Source of the DNA: Uliginosibacterium sp036017065
GTDB taxonomy: Bacteria; Pseudomonadota; Gammaproteobacteria; Burkholderiales; Rhodocyclaceae
NCBI RefSeq assembly: GCF_036017065.1
Contig: NZ_JAYXHR010000004.1
Span: forward strand, 62,001-126,000
DNA: 64,000 nucleotides
Direction of reading: 5' to 3'
The notes below the pieces were generated by a model. The model was not told the DNA's origin and did no database searches. It saw nothing but the letters and a program-made list of their open reading frames with translations. Shown here piece by piece: positions 37,928 through 45,687 of the stretch (position 1 is its first letter; each line of letters starts with the position of its first letter). Made by a program: the position numbers and the translations under genes.

Positions 37928-37963
37928 AACGACAAAGCCGCGCAGTTGCGCGGCTTTGTCGTT
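37928..37963. terminator. Bidirectional terminator
   Basis: Inverted repeat aacgacaaagccgcgc / gcgcggctttgtcgtt with a four-base loop, between the convergent CopD-like gene and the di-heme peroxidase gene (stop at 37977). The aaag/cttt blocks supply weak T-tracts on both strands. Confidence 0.75.
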
Positions 37964-37976
37964 CAGACAGCCCGGC

Positions 37977-38972
37977 TCAGAACGGCTTCGGCCGCGGGGT
38001 CGCGTTGTTCGACGGCGGCAGGGTCGGCATCATGAAACGCGGCTGATCGCCGGTCAGCGTCTTCAGGAAGGCCACGATCTCGGAGTTCTCCGTCGCCGTG
38101 AACTTGCGGCCCAGTTGCAGCCGGCCCATCACGTCCACCGCTTCCTCCAGCGTCTCCGCCTCGCCGTCGTGGAAGTACGGGTAGGTCAGCTCCACGTTGC
38201 GCAGCGTCGGCACCTTGAAGTTGAAGCGGTCCGCATCCTTGCCGGTCACCGCGATGCGGCCCTCGGCCTTGGCCGTGCTCTTGTACGGCTCGACCAGCCC
38301 CATCTTCTGGAAGGAATTGCCGCCCACCGCCGGCCCGTTGTGGCAACCCACGCAACCACTGTTCTTGAACAGGTTGTAGCCCGCCAGCTCCATCGGGTTC
38401 AGCGCCTTCCTGTCGCCCTTCAACCATTTGTCGAAGCGCGCGTTCGGTGTCACCAGCGTCTCCTCGAAGGCCGCGATCGCATCCGTCACCTGGCTGATGT
38501 CCAGCGTCGTGCTGCTGCCATACACGCGCTTGAATTCGTTCACGTACTGCGGAATCGAGCGCAGCACATCCACCGCCAGCTCATGCGTGAAAGCCATCTC
38601 GCCCGGATTCGCAATCGGCCCGCCGGCTTGTTCCTTCAGGTTCTTCGCGCGACCGTCCCAGAACTGCACGAAGTTCAGGCTGGAGTTCAGCACCGTCGGC
38701 GCATTGATCGGCCCCTGCTGCCAGCGGTCGCCAATGGATGTCTTGATGTTGTCCGTGCCACCCATCGACAGGTTGTGGCAGGAGTTGCAGGAGATGAAGC
38801 CCGACTTCGACAGGCGCGGATCGAAGAACAACTTCTTGCCCAGCTCCACCTCACCCTGGTTGGTGACGACGGACGCCTTGATCGGACTGATCGGCTCATC
38901 GGCCGACGCGGATGTGACGAAGCCCGCGAGCATCAGCAGCGATGCGCACAGGCCGACCGGTTTGATCGACAT
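37977..38972 (-). CDS. Di-heme cytochrome c peroxidase (CcpA/MauG superfamily)
   Basis: The 331-residue protein has a signal peptide (LCASLLMLAGFVTSASA) and two heme-c sites: CNSCH near residue 62 and CVGCH near 209. The sequences around them, FFDPRLSKSGFISCNSCHNL and YNLFKNSGCVGCHNGPAVGG, are typical of bacterial di-heme peroxidases, as is TPNARFDKWLKGD before the second site and a Met-containing region (FQKMGLVEPY). It reduces hydrogen peroxide to water in the periplasm with electrons from cytochrome c. It is a single gene, convergent with the CopD-like gene. Confidence 0.92.
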   Translation of the reverse strand: MSIKPVGLCASLLMLAGFVTSASADEPISPIKASVVTNQGEVELGKKLFFDPRLSKSGFISCNSCHNLSMGGTDNIKTSIGDRWQQGPINAPTVLNSSLNFVQFWDGRAKNLKEQAGGPIANPGEMAFTHELAVDVLRSIPQYVNEFKRVYGSSTTLDISQVTDAIAAFEETLVTPNARFDKWLKGDRKALNPMELAGYNLFKNSGCVGCHNGPAVGGNSFQKMGLVEPYKSTAKAEGRIAVTGKDADRFNFKVPTLRNVELTYPYFHDGEAETLEEAVDVMGRLQLGRKFTATENSEIVAFLKTLTGDQPRFMMPTLPPSNNATPRPKPF

Positions 38973-39132
38973 GGTGTTCCCCTCAGCAGGAATGGATGCA
39001 CGGCCCCGTCGTCAGGGCTCTACGCGTGACCTGTAGTGGTCGCTACCATTCCACTCTGTTTAGGTGGGGAAGCGTCTGATGAAGGTCAAATAACGCAGGG
39101 GTGCCCAGTTGGGAAGGGCGAGAAGAAAGGGA

Positions 39133-39159
39133 ATGGCTGCCGGCTATGCTGGCAGCCAT
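39133..39159. repeat. Short perfect hairpin
   Basis: atggctgcc / ggcagccat arms (9 bp) separated by nine bases, in the gap upstream of the small membrane-protein gene and just outside the degenerate REP copy F. It could be a terminator remnant; no T-run follows. Confidence 0.45.
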
Positions 39160-39163
39160 CGCG

Positions 39164-39194
39164 GGCTCAATGCCCTTTAGTTACTGCGTTCTAT
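39164..39194 (-). repeat. Degenerate REP palindrome, copy F
   Basis: Read on the minus strand: ATAG head, then a core aligned to the other REPs (aacgcagtaactaaagggcattgagcc). The aaagggcatt part is exact; the outer stem has mismatches. Its head faces the small gene that starts 30 bases on, mirroring copy B on the other side. Confidence 0.6.
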
Positions 39195-39224
39195 CTAAGC
39201 CAACTCATCAAGAAAGGAGCGAGG

Positions 39225-39578
39225 ATGCTTCGCTATGTGGTGATGCTTTTGGTTGGTCTCGCCATCGTGTCTCCGCTGTGGGCGGGAATCGTAGTTGGCG
39301 TGATGGCTGCCGTTGCTCTGTTTATCGTTGTCCGACGCCACATATTCAAAGGTCCGAGTTTTGAGTATGACGGCGTGTCGTCTGTTCCCATTCTCGCGCT
39401 CGGACGAAATGGCAAGCCCTACACGGGCAAAGCCCATGGCGCTCATGGCTCGGCGGATTGGGGCGGTTTCTTTCAGGATGGGCGGCCACATGGTCGATTT
39501 TCGATCATGTGGGGTGGCCAGCGTGGAGAGTACTGGGTGTTCGAACACGGAACGCGTGTGCGCGTGGACAAGGACTGA
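39225..39578 (+). CDS. Small membrane-anchored protein of unknown function, REP-bracketed
   Basis: ATG 39225 behind the strong ribosome site aaaggag gives 117 residues. Two closely spaced hydrophobic segments (YVVMLLVGLAIVSPLW and GIVVGVMAAVALFIVV) are followed by a soluble C-terminal part with SFEYDGVSSVPILALGRNGK and FFQDGRPHGRFSIMWGGQRG. No family is recognised. Base composition is visibly lower in GC than the flanking peroxidase and phosphoglucomutase genes. Inward-facing REP copies F and B flank it tightly, suggesting an acquired unit. Confidence 0.65.
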   Translation: MLRYVVMLLVGLAIVSPLWAGIVVGVMAAVALFIVVRRHIFKGPSFEYDGVSSVPILALGRNGKPYTGKAHGAHGSADWGGFFQDGRPHGRFSIMWGGQRGEYWVFEHGTRVRVDKD

Positions 39579-39592
39579 GAGATCGCAGGTCG

Positions 39593-39629
39593 GGTTGGGC
39601 GCAATAACCAAAGGGCATTGCGCCGGATG
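39593..39629 (+). repeat. REP palindrome, copy B
   Basis: Head is GTTG (GTAG with one change), core GGCGCAATaaCCaaaGGgcATTGCGCC at 39598-39624, tail GGATG. It starts 15 bases after the stop of the small gene at 39225-39578 and is inverted relative to copy F. Confidence 0.8.
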
Positions 39630-39646
39630 CTTCCGCTACCCCTGCC

Positions 39647-41281
39647 TCATCCCCCCAACGCCGCCGACACGATCTCCTGCGCTTCCTTCACGATCTGCTG
39701 CAGGTGTTCTGCTGACACGAAGCTCTCGGCGTAGATCTTGTAGATGTCTTCCGTGCCGGACGGCCGTGCGGCGAACCAGCCGTTCTCCGTCGTGACCTTG
39801 AGGCCGCCGATGCCTGCGCCGTTGCCGGAGGCCTTGGTGAGCCTGGCGGTGATGGCTTCGCCTGCGAGCGTGGTGTTGAGCACCTTCTCGGGTGTGAGCT
39901 GCTTGAAGGCCTTCTTCTGCTCGGGCGTGGCGGCGGCGTCGATGCGGGTGTAGTGCGGCGTGCCGTACTGCGCGGTGAGTTCCAGGTAGTGCTGGCCGGG
40001 GTCCTTGCCGGTGACGGCGGTGATTTCGGCGGCGAGCAGGCCGAGGATGATGCCGTCCTTGTCGGTGGTCCACACCGTGCCGTCGCGGCGCAGGAAGCTG
40101 GCGCCCGCGCTCTCTTCGCCACCGAAGCACAGGCTGCCGTCGAGCAGGCCGGGCGAGAACCATTTGAAGCCGACCGGCACTTCGAGCAACTTGCGGCCGA
40201 GGCCGTTCACCACGCGGTCGATCATGTTGCTCGACACCAGCGTCTTGCCGACGGCAGCCGTGGACCACTGGGGGCGGTGGCCCAGCAGGTACCTGATGGC
40301 GACGGCCAGGTAGTGGTTGGGGTTCATGAGGCCGACGCTGGGCGTGACGATGCCGTGGCGGTCCACGTCGGCATCGTTGCCCCAGGCGATGGCGAAGCGG
40401 TCCTTGAGCTGGACGAGGCTGGCCATCGCGTAGGGGCTGGAGCAGTCCATGCGGATCTTGCCGTCGTGGTCCAGCGTCATGAAGCCGAATGCGGGATCGA
40501 CCTTGGGGTTCACCACGTCGATGTCCAGCCCGTAGTGCTCGGCGATGCGTGCCCAGTACGCGACGGCCGCGCCACCCAGCGGGTCCACGCCGATCTTTAC
40601 GCCCGCCTTCCTGATGGCCTCCATGTCGATGACCTTGTCGAGGTCGGCGATGTAGCCGGCCGCGAAGTCGTGCTGGCTCACGTGGGGCGAGGCGAGGGCT
40701 TCCGCGTAGCTCACGCGCTTGATGCCGGCGTTGCCAGTGGCGAGCAGGTCATTGGCGCGGTTCTCGATCCAGCCGGTCGCGTCGGTGTCAGCGGGGCCGC
40801 CGTGGGGCGGGTTGTACTTGATGCCGCCATCCTGCGGCGGGTTGTGCGAGGGCGTGATGATCAGGCCATCTGCCAGCGCGGCGGGCTTGCTGGCGTTGTA
40901 CGTGAGGATGGCGTGGGAGATGACCGGCGTCGGCGAGTAGCCGCCATCGCTCTGCATGCGCGTGGTGACGCCATTGGCAGCGAGCACTTCGAGCGCGCTC
41001 TGCTGCGCAGGCGCGGACAGGGCATGCGTGTCCATGCCGATGAACAACGGGCCGGTGGTGCCCTGCGCCGCGCGGTACTCGCAGACGGCCTGGGTAATAG
41101 CGAGGATGTGCGCTTCGTTGAAGCTCTTGTTGAAGGCGCTGCCGCGGTGACCGCTGGTGCCGAAGGCCACGCGCTGCGTGCTGATGGCCACGTCAGGCAG
41201 ATTCTTGTAGGCCGCCAGCAGGGCGGGGACGTCCATCAACAGGTCAGCGGGAACGGGCTTGCCGGCTAGGGGGTGGGCCAT
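39647..41281 (-). CDS. pgm: Phosphoglucomutase (alpha-D-glucose phosphate-specific)
   Basis: ATG 41281 gives 544 residues, the usual length of E. coli-type Pgm. The start MAHPLAGKPVPADLLMDVPA and VAFGTSGHRGSAFNKSFNEA are typical; the phosphoserine loop is ITPSHNPPQDGGIKYNPPHG near residue 145, the magnesium loop is GNDADVDRHGIV near 300, and the sugar-binding loop is GGEESAGASFLRRDG near 390. It interconverts glucose-1-P and glucose-6-P, linking glycogen/UDP-glucose metabolism to glycolysis. It is a single gene between two REP-bracketed units. Confidence 0.95.
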   Translation of the reverse strand: MAHPLAGKPVPADLLMDVPALLAAYKNLPDVAISTQRVAFGTSGHRGSAFNKSFNEAHILAITQAVCEYRAAQGTTGPLFIGMDTHALSAPAQQSALEVLAANGVTTRMQSDGGYSPTPVISHAILTYNASKPAALADGLIITPSHNPPQDGGIKYNPPHGGPADTDATGWIENRANDLLATGNAGIKRVSYAEALASPHVSQHDFAAGYIADLDKVIDMEAIRKAGVKIGVDPLGGAAVAYWARIAEHYGLDIDVVNPKVDPAFGFMTLDHDGKIRMDCSSPYAMASLVQLKDRFAIAWGNDADVDRHGIVTPSVGLMNPNHYLAVAIRYLLGHRPQWSTAAVGKTLVSSNMIDRVVNGLGRKLLEVPVGFKWFSPGLLDGSLCFGGEESAGASFLRRDGTVWTTDKDGIILGLLAAEITAVTGKDPGQHYLELTAQYGTPHYTRIDAAATPEQKKAFKQLTPEKVLNTTLAGEAITARLTKASGNGAGIGGLKVTTENGWFAARPSGTEDIYKIYAESFVSAEHLQQIVKEAQEIVSAALGG

Positions 41282-41501
41282 GGAGCACTCCGGATGTTCG
41301 AATGGTTGGGGTGTGACTGGCTGCGGGGCAGCCATGCCCCAGATGGTATGCCAGGCATGCGGGTGGCGTGTAGATGCCCAGTATGTTCATGTGCGGAGTG
41401 CCTTCAGTCGGGTGCCCTGGGGAGGATGGTGATGCCCCGGGGTGAGTGATGTAATGGCCTTCGCGCCGTGAGTGATTGAGGCGTGCGAGTATGCTGCCCG
41501 A

Positions 41502-41537
41502 CATCCGGCGCAATGCCCTTCGGTTATTGCGCCCTAC
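41502..41537 (-). repeat. REP palindrome, copy C
   Basis: On the minus strand GTAG head, core GGCGCAATaaCCgaaGGgcATTGCGCC (plus 41507-41533) and GGATG tail, identical in core to copy A. The head points towards the NERD gene that starts 18 bases later. Confidence 0.85.
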
Positions 41538-41555
41538 TTGAACCAGACTGCACGA

Positions 41556-42188
41556 ATGAACGCCGATATCGTTTTCGTACTCATTGTCGGTGTCGCTATC
41601 GGATTCGCGCTCGGTCGTGGCCGATCCGGCGTTCACCTGATTCAGAACGACGGAGAGACACGCCTCGCACGTGCTATCCGAAGGAATTTTTCTCCTCCCG
41701 ACTTCCATTTGATGAACCACATCACGCTGCGGCTGGAAGACGGGACAACCCAAGTGGATCACATCCTCGTTTCAAGGTTTGGCGTGTTCGTCATTGAGTG
41801 CAAGGACTACAAGGGCTGGATATTTGCCAATGCCCGACACGCCACGTGGACTCAGGTCTTGTTCAGGTGGAAGTTCCGGTTTCAGAACCCGATCCACCAG
41901 AATTTCCGGCACGTCCGGGCGGTTCAAGGCCTACTCGACTTCCTTCCTCCTGAGAGCATTCGGTCGGCTGTCGTTTTTACTGGCGAGGCCGAGTTTAAGA
42001 CCGAGATACCGAACGGAGTGTTCGATATCCCCGGCTTCTTGCGCCATATCCGCGAGCAGAGCAGCGAGGTTATGTCTCTGAACCGGATGCACTTCTGTGT
42101 GGGCAGGCTGGAGGCCGTGCGCCTTTCGATTACCGGCGCTACGGACGTTGAGCATGTTCAGAGTCTGCGACGAAGGCATGGCAGATAG
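41556..42188 (+). CDS. NERD (nuclease-related) domain protein, REP-bracketed
   Basis: ATG 41556 gives 210 residues. One N-terminal membrane helix (IVFVLIVGVAIGFALG) is followed by a NERD domain: GETRLARAIRRNF, LEDGTTQVDHILVSRFGVFV then IECKDYKGWIF. The VDHIL...FVIECKDYKGWI pattern holds the Asp and ExK residues that relate NERD to PD-(D/E)XK nucleases. Related proteins often occur in mobile or defence-associated settings; activity is unproven. GC content is visibly lower than its neighbours, and REP copies C and D sit within about 20 bases of either end. Confidence 0.82.
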   Translation: MNADIVFVLIVGVAIGFALGRGRSGVHLIQNDGETRLARAIRRNFSPPDFHLMNHITLRLEDGTTQVDHILVSRFGVFVIECKDYKGWIFANARHATWTQVLFRWKFRFQNPIHQNFRHVRAVQGLLDFLPPESIRSAVVFTGEAEFKTEIPNGVFDIPGFLRHIREQSSEVMSLNRMHFCVGRLEAVRLSITGATDVEHVQSLRRRHGR

Positions 42189-42206
42189 GCACGGCGTCGA
42201 GCGATC

Positions 42207-42242
42207 GTAGGGCGCAATAACCAAAGGGCATTGCGCCGGACG
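42207..42242 (+). repeat. REP palindrome, copy D
   Basis: GTAG head, core GGCGCAATaaCCaaaGGgcATTGCGCC (42211-42237), GGACG tail. It begins 19 bases after the NERD gene's stop and is inverted relative to copy C, so both heads face the gene. Confidence 0.85.
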
Positions 42243-42249
42243 CTTTACA

Positions 42250-42723
42250 TCACAACCCCAGCTCACTCAACCCCGGATGCTCATCCGGCCGCCGCCCCTG
42301 CGGCCAGTGGAACTTGCGGTCGGCTTCCGCGATGGGCAGGTCGTTGATGCTTGCGTGACGGCGGCGCATGAGGCCGTTCTCGTCGAACTCCCAGTTCTCG
42401 TTGCCGTAGGACCGGAACCACTGGCCGGAGTCGTCGCGCCATTCGTAGGCGAAGCGGGCGGCGATGCGGTTGTCCTGCCAGGCCCACACCTCCTTGATGA
42501 GGCGGTACTCCAGCTCGCGCGCCCACTTGCGTTGCAGGAAGGTGACGATCTGCTCGCGGCCGGTGACGAACTCTGCCCGGTTACGCCACTGGCTGTCGGC
42601 GGTGTAGGCGAGCGATACGCGCACCGGGTCACGCGAGTTCCAGGCGTCTTCGGCCATGCGCGCTTTCTGCGCGGCAGTCTCGGCAGTGAAGGGGGGCAGG
42701 GGCGGGCGGGCTTGGTCGGACAT
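42250..42723 (-). CDS. NTF2-like protein, DUF1348 family
   Basis: The 157-residue protein begins with FTAETAAQKARMAEDAWNSR and continues with DSQWRNRAEFVTGREQIVTF and FAYEWRDDSGQWFRSYGNEN, the conserved DUF1348 set with a SnoaL/NTF2-like cone fold. Family members are small cytosolic proteins of unknown activity; the fold often forms an enclosed ligand pocket. It lies downstream of cynS on the same strand, but the 237-base gap contains a large dispersed inverted repeat, so cotranscription is uncertain. Confidence 0.85.
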   Translation of the reverse strand: MSDQARPPLPPFTAETAAQKARMAEDAWNSRDPVRVSLAYTADSQWRNRAEFVTGREQIVTFLQRKWARELEYRLIKEVWAWQDNRIAARFAYEWRDDSGQWFRSYGNENWEFDENGLMRRRHASINDLPIAEADRKFHWPQGRRPDEHPGLSELGL

Positions 42724-42802
42724 GGTGGTTCCTTGATTGTCTTGCGCGGCGCGAGAAGCGCTGTCCTGCTTGGAGGTATCCGCGTGGATTCGCCCGTGAA
42801 CT

Positions 42803-42882
42803 CGTCATTCCCGCGAAAGCGGGAATCCAGCGTCGTTTACGGCCGTTGAACGTCACTGGGTTCCCGCTTTCGCGGGAACGAC
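42803..42882. repeat. Paired dRS3-like inverted repeat
   Basis: Left unit gtcattcccgcgaaagcggg then aatccag (42803-42830) and right unit ctgggttcccgctttcgcgg then gaacgac (42856-42882) are near-reverse complements, and each is itself palindromic (ATTCCC-N8-GGGAAT, the dRS3 form known from Neisseria). The whole could form a long hairpin between cynS and the DUF1348 gene. Confidence 0.75.
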
Positions 42883-42960
42883 GAGGCTCTGGAATACAGC
42901 TCGCAGCAACGTCCCGGACGACACTGCGCGTTCGCGGGATGACGGAGCCTGCGGGGACGA

Positions 42961-43404
42961 TCAATACGTCTTGTACGGCAGGAACTTCCCGCTCATCACG
43001 ATGCTGACGCGGTCACCCATCGGATTGGCCTCGCGTTGCAGGTCCATCTTGAAGTCGATGGCGCTCATGATGCCGTCGCCGAACTCTTCGTGGATGAGTT
43101 CCTTGAAGGTGGTGCCGTACACGCTGACCAGTTCGTAGAAGCGGTAGATCAGCGGGTCGGTGGGGACGCTGGTGGGCAGGCTGCCCTTGTAGGGGACGAC
43201 CTGCAGTAGGGCGACGGCTTGCTCCGGCAGGTCGAACAGCTTGCCGACCTTGGTGGCCTGCTCTTCGGTGAGGGTCATCTGGCCCATCAGCGCGGCGGTG
43301 GTCCATTCCTTGGACTGGCCGACGACTTCGGCGATCTGGCTCCACTTGAGCTTCTTGGCGATCTTCTTCTCGACGATCATTTCGGTGACGTCATGGCGCT
43401 TCAT
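42961..43404 (-). CDS. cynS: Cyanate hydratase (cyanase)
   Basis: A 147-residue cyanase. The N-terminal helical domain (WSQIAEVVGQSKEWTTAALM) and C-terminal catalytic domain PLIYRFYELVSVYGTTFKEL ... DGIMSAIDF are complete. By spacing, Arg88, Glu91 and Ser114 correspond to the catalytic Arg96, Glu99 and Ser122 of E. coli CynS. The decamer converts cyanate plus bicarbonate into ammonia and carbon dioxide. It is the last strong member of the cyn operon, 42 bases below the ATPase gene. Confidence 0.96.
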   Translation of the reverse strand: MKRHDVTEMIVEKKIAKKLKWSQIAEVVGQSKEWTTAALMGQMTLTEEQATKVGKLFDLPEQAVALLQVVPYKGSLPTSVPTDPLIYRFYELVSVYGTTFKELIHEEFGDGIMSAIDFKMDLQREANPMGDRVSIVMSGKFLPYKTY

Positions 43405-43446
43405 GGTGTTTCTCCTTGAGGTGGTGTCGGTTGTCAGGCGGTGGGT

Positions 43447-44340
43447 TCAGGCGGCCAGCTCAGTGCTGGCCCGCACAAAAGGGGCGTCGGTCGTCGGGGG
43501 CGTGGCGGTGTCGGCGTCCAGGCCGGGTCGCACGGTGACCGGGTGGGTGGCGTTGCGCGCTTCCTCGCCACCGGATCGGCTGACGAGGAAGTCCACCAGG
43601 TGGTTGCGGATGCGGTAGTACTGCGGGTCGTGGTGCAGGCCGGCACGGGTGCGGTTGCGCGGCATGGTGACTTCCACGATCTCTGCGATGCGTGCACGCG
43701 GGCCGTTGCTCATCAGCAGGATGCGGTCGGCCAGCAGGATGGCTTCGTCCACGTCGTGGGTGATCATGAACACCGTCTGCTGCGTGGCCTGCACGATCTT
43801 CAGCAGCTCGTCCTGGATGGTGCCGCGGGTCAGTGCGTCCAGCGCGCCGAAGGGTTCGTCGAGCAGCAGCATCTTGGGCTGGATGGCAAAGGCGCGGGCG
43901 ATGCCGACGCGCTGCTTCATGCCACCGGACAGCGCCGAGGGCTTCTTGTCCATGGCGTGGCCGAGGCCGACCATCTCCAGGTACTTGCGCGCCTGTTCGT
44001 TGATCTTCTCGTTGCTCCAGTCCGGCCAGCGCGAGCGCACGCCGAAGGCCACGTTCTGCAGTACGGTGAGCCAGGGCATCAGGGCATGGCCCTGGAACAC
44101 GACGCCGCGGTCCAGGCCGGGGCCTTTCACCTCGCGGCCATCGACGATGACGTGGCCGTCGCTCGGTTGCTCCAGCCCGGACAGCACGTTGAGGATGGTG
44201 GTCTTGCCGCAGCCGGAGTGGCCAATGATGCAGACGAATTCGCCACGCTCGATGCCGAAGCGGATGTTCTCGAACACAGGCTCGCTGCTGCCGGGGTAGC
44301 GCTTGGCGAGGTCTTCGATGAGGAGGTAGGGGGTGGTCAT
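43447..44340 (-). CDS. cynD: Cyanate/nitrate-type ABC transporter ATP-binding protein
   Basis: From ATG 44340 the protein is 297 residues. Walker A is GHSGCGKTT near residue 42, the Q-loop VVFQGHALMPWLTV, signature LSGGMKQRVGIARAFAIQP near 138, Walker B MLLLDEPFGALD and the switch His in ITHDVDEAI. The NrtD/CynD/SsuB type is indicated by PWLTVLQNVAFGV and TRGTIQDELL. The C-terminal 45 residues, Thr/Pro-rich, are an extension without recognised function. It powers uptake through the permease encoded just upstream and lies directly before cynS, which makes cyanate the likely substrate. Confidence 0.9.
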   Translation of the reverse strand: MTTPYLLIEDLAKRYPGSSEPVFENIRFGIERGEFVCIIGHSGCGKTTILNVLSGLEQPSDGHVIVDGREVKGPGLDRGVVFQGHALMPWLTVLQNVAFGVRSRWPDWSNEKINEQARKYLEMVGLGHAMDKKPSALSGGMKQRVGIARAFAIQPKMLLLDEPFGALDALTRGTIQDELLKIVQATQQTVFMITHDVDEAILLADRILLMSNGPRARIAEIVEVTMPRNRTRAGLHHDPQYYRIRNHLVDFLVSRSGGEEARNATHPVTVRPGLDADTATPPTTDAPFVRASTELAA

Positions 44341-44404
44341 GGTGTGTTTGCTTCCGGGACTGGTTTCTTCAGCGCAAGCGCGCGGCGGGTGACGCCTGTT
44401 GCAC

Positions 44405-44506
44405 GTCATTCCCGCGCCCTTCGACAAGCTCAGGGGCCGTGCGGGAATCCAGCGACTTTGGTCTGAGGCTGGGACGACACTGGATTCCCGCTTCCGCGGG
44501 AATGAC
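44405..44506. repeat. dRS3-like inverted repeat interrupted by a second repeat
   Basis: Left unit gtcattcccgcg...gcgggaatccag (44405-44452) is split by cccttcgacaagctcagggg (44417-44436), another dispersed repeat also seen at 45646 and 60991. The right unit ctggattcccgcttccgcgg then gaatgac (44480-44506) is intact. Together they form a long inverted repeat between the permease and ATPase genes of the cyn operon. Confidence 0.75.
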
Positions 44507-44585
44507 GGAGGTTGGGGGTACTGCGTTGCGTATCGGGTGTCCGTTGCGGTGTGCGTCTTGCGCCCCGATTCCAAGTCGTGTCCGC

Positions 44586-45434
44586 TCACTCCGCATACGT
44601 CACCCACTTCTGCATCTGCGCGAAGAAGCGGTCCAGCACCATGCCCACCACGCCGATGACGACGATGGCGAAGATCACGTTGGGCAGGGCCAGGTTGTTC
44701 CACTCGTTCCACACGAAGTAGCCGATGCCGGTGCCGCCGACGAGCATCTCGGCGGCGACGATGACCAGCCAGGCGATGCCCATGCTGATGCGCATGCCGG
44801 TGAGGATGGTGGGCGCGGCAGCGGGCAGGATGACGGTGAGGGCCTTGCGCAGTGGCCGGACTTCCAGCGTGCGGGCGACGTTGAGCCATTCGCGGCGTAC
44901 ACCGGCCACGCCGAAGGCGGTGTTGATCAGCATCGGCCACAGCGAGCAGATGAAGATGACGAAGATGCCGGAGATGCCGCTGTCCTTGATGGTGTAGAGC
45001 GCGAGCGGCATCCAGGCCAGCGGCGAAATGGGCTTGAGCACCTGGATGAACGGGTCCAGCGCGCGGTAGATCAGCGGCGACATGCCGATGGCGAAGCCCA
45101 GCGGCACGGCGACCAGCGCGGCGAGCAGGAAGCCGAGGCCGACGCGGCCCAGCGAGTGGCCGAGCTGGATGCCGATGCCCTTGTCGTTGGGGCCGCGATC
45201 GTAGAAGGGATCGGACAGGAACTTGACGAAGGCGCGGCCGACTTCGGCGGGCGGCGGAAAACCGCTCTGCTTCGGCGCGGTGAGGCCCATCAGCTCGGCG
45301 TACTCGGCACTCATGCCGGCGGGCGCCTGCGGCGCGGCGGATTCCTTCGGCAATGTGGCGAGCTGCCAGATGCCGATGAACAGGCAGAAGATCGCCAGCG
45401 ACAGCAGGGTGCTCTTGAGGAATTCGGGTTTCAT
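44586..45434 (-). CDS. cynB: Cyanate/nitrate-type ABC transporter permease
   Basis: The 282-residue permease has an N-terminal helix (LSLAIFCLFIGIWQLATLP), a periplasmic loop, and the five-helix BPD core starting GRVGLGFLLAALVAVPLGFA. The EAA-type loop coupling to the ATPase is WLNVARTLEVRPLRKALTVI near residue 188. FIQVLKPISPLAWMPLALYT is diagnostic for the NrtB/SsuC/CynB class. It forms the membrane channel for the substrate delivered by the receptor encoded upstream. Confidence 0.9.
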   Translation of the reverse strand: MKPEFLKSTLLSLAIFCLFIGIWQLATLPKESAAPQAPAGMSAEYAELMGLTAPKQSGFPPPAEVGRAFVKFLSDPFYDRGPNDKGIGIQLGHSLGRVGLGFLLAALVAVPLGFAIGMSPLIYRALDPFIQVLKPISPLAWMPLALYTIKDSGISGIFVIFICSLWPMLINTAFGVAGVRREWLNVARTLEVRPLRKALTVILPAAAPTILTGMRISMGIAWLVIVAAEMLVGGTGIGYFVWNEWNNLALPNVIFAIVVIGVVGMVLDRFFAQMQKWVTYAE

Positions 45435-45502
45435 TTCACTGGTACTCGTGGTTGTTCCTGTGTGCCTTCATCCGGGCTACGGCGCTCGCGAACATTCCGG
45501 CG

Positions 45503-45587
45503 GTAGGTTGGGTTGAGCGCAGCGAAGCCCAGCACGGCTTCGGCATCCGCTGTGTGTTGGGCTTCGCATTCGCTCAACCCAACCTAC
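45503..45587. repeat. Large inverted repeat between cynA and cynB
   Basis: gtaggttgggttgagcgcag then cgaagcccagc (45503-45533) is mirrored by ttgggcttcgcattcgctca then acccaacctac (45557-45587), about 31-base arms with few mismatches and a 23-base loop. The arm resembles a dispersed element common in proteobacterial genomes. It could attenuate transcription between receptor and permease. Confidence 0.75.
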
Positions 45588-45645
45588 GCCCTTCGATGGG
45601 TTGGCTTCGACGGGCTCAGCCAACGGCCGTGCCCTGAGCCTTGGT

Positions 45646-45665
45646 CCCTGAGCCTGTCGAAGGGG
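45646..45665. repeat. Dispersed repeat ccctgagcctgtcgaagggg
   Basis: A variant of the imperfect palindrome also found at 44417-44436 and 60991-61010. It lies just past the stop of the cynA gene. Confidence 0.6.
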
Positions 45666-45687
45666 TCGAAGGGCCGACTGCGGAGCG

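Noticed and set aside
37837..42242. The GTAG palindromes considered as integron attC sites
   Set aside because: At about 36 bases they are too short, have no RYYYAAC/GTTRRRY cores in the right places, and fit the REP form instead.
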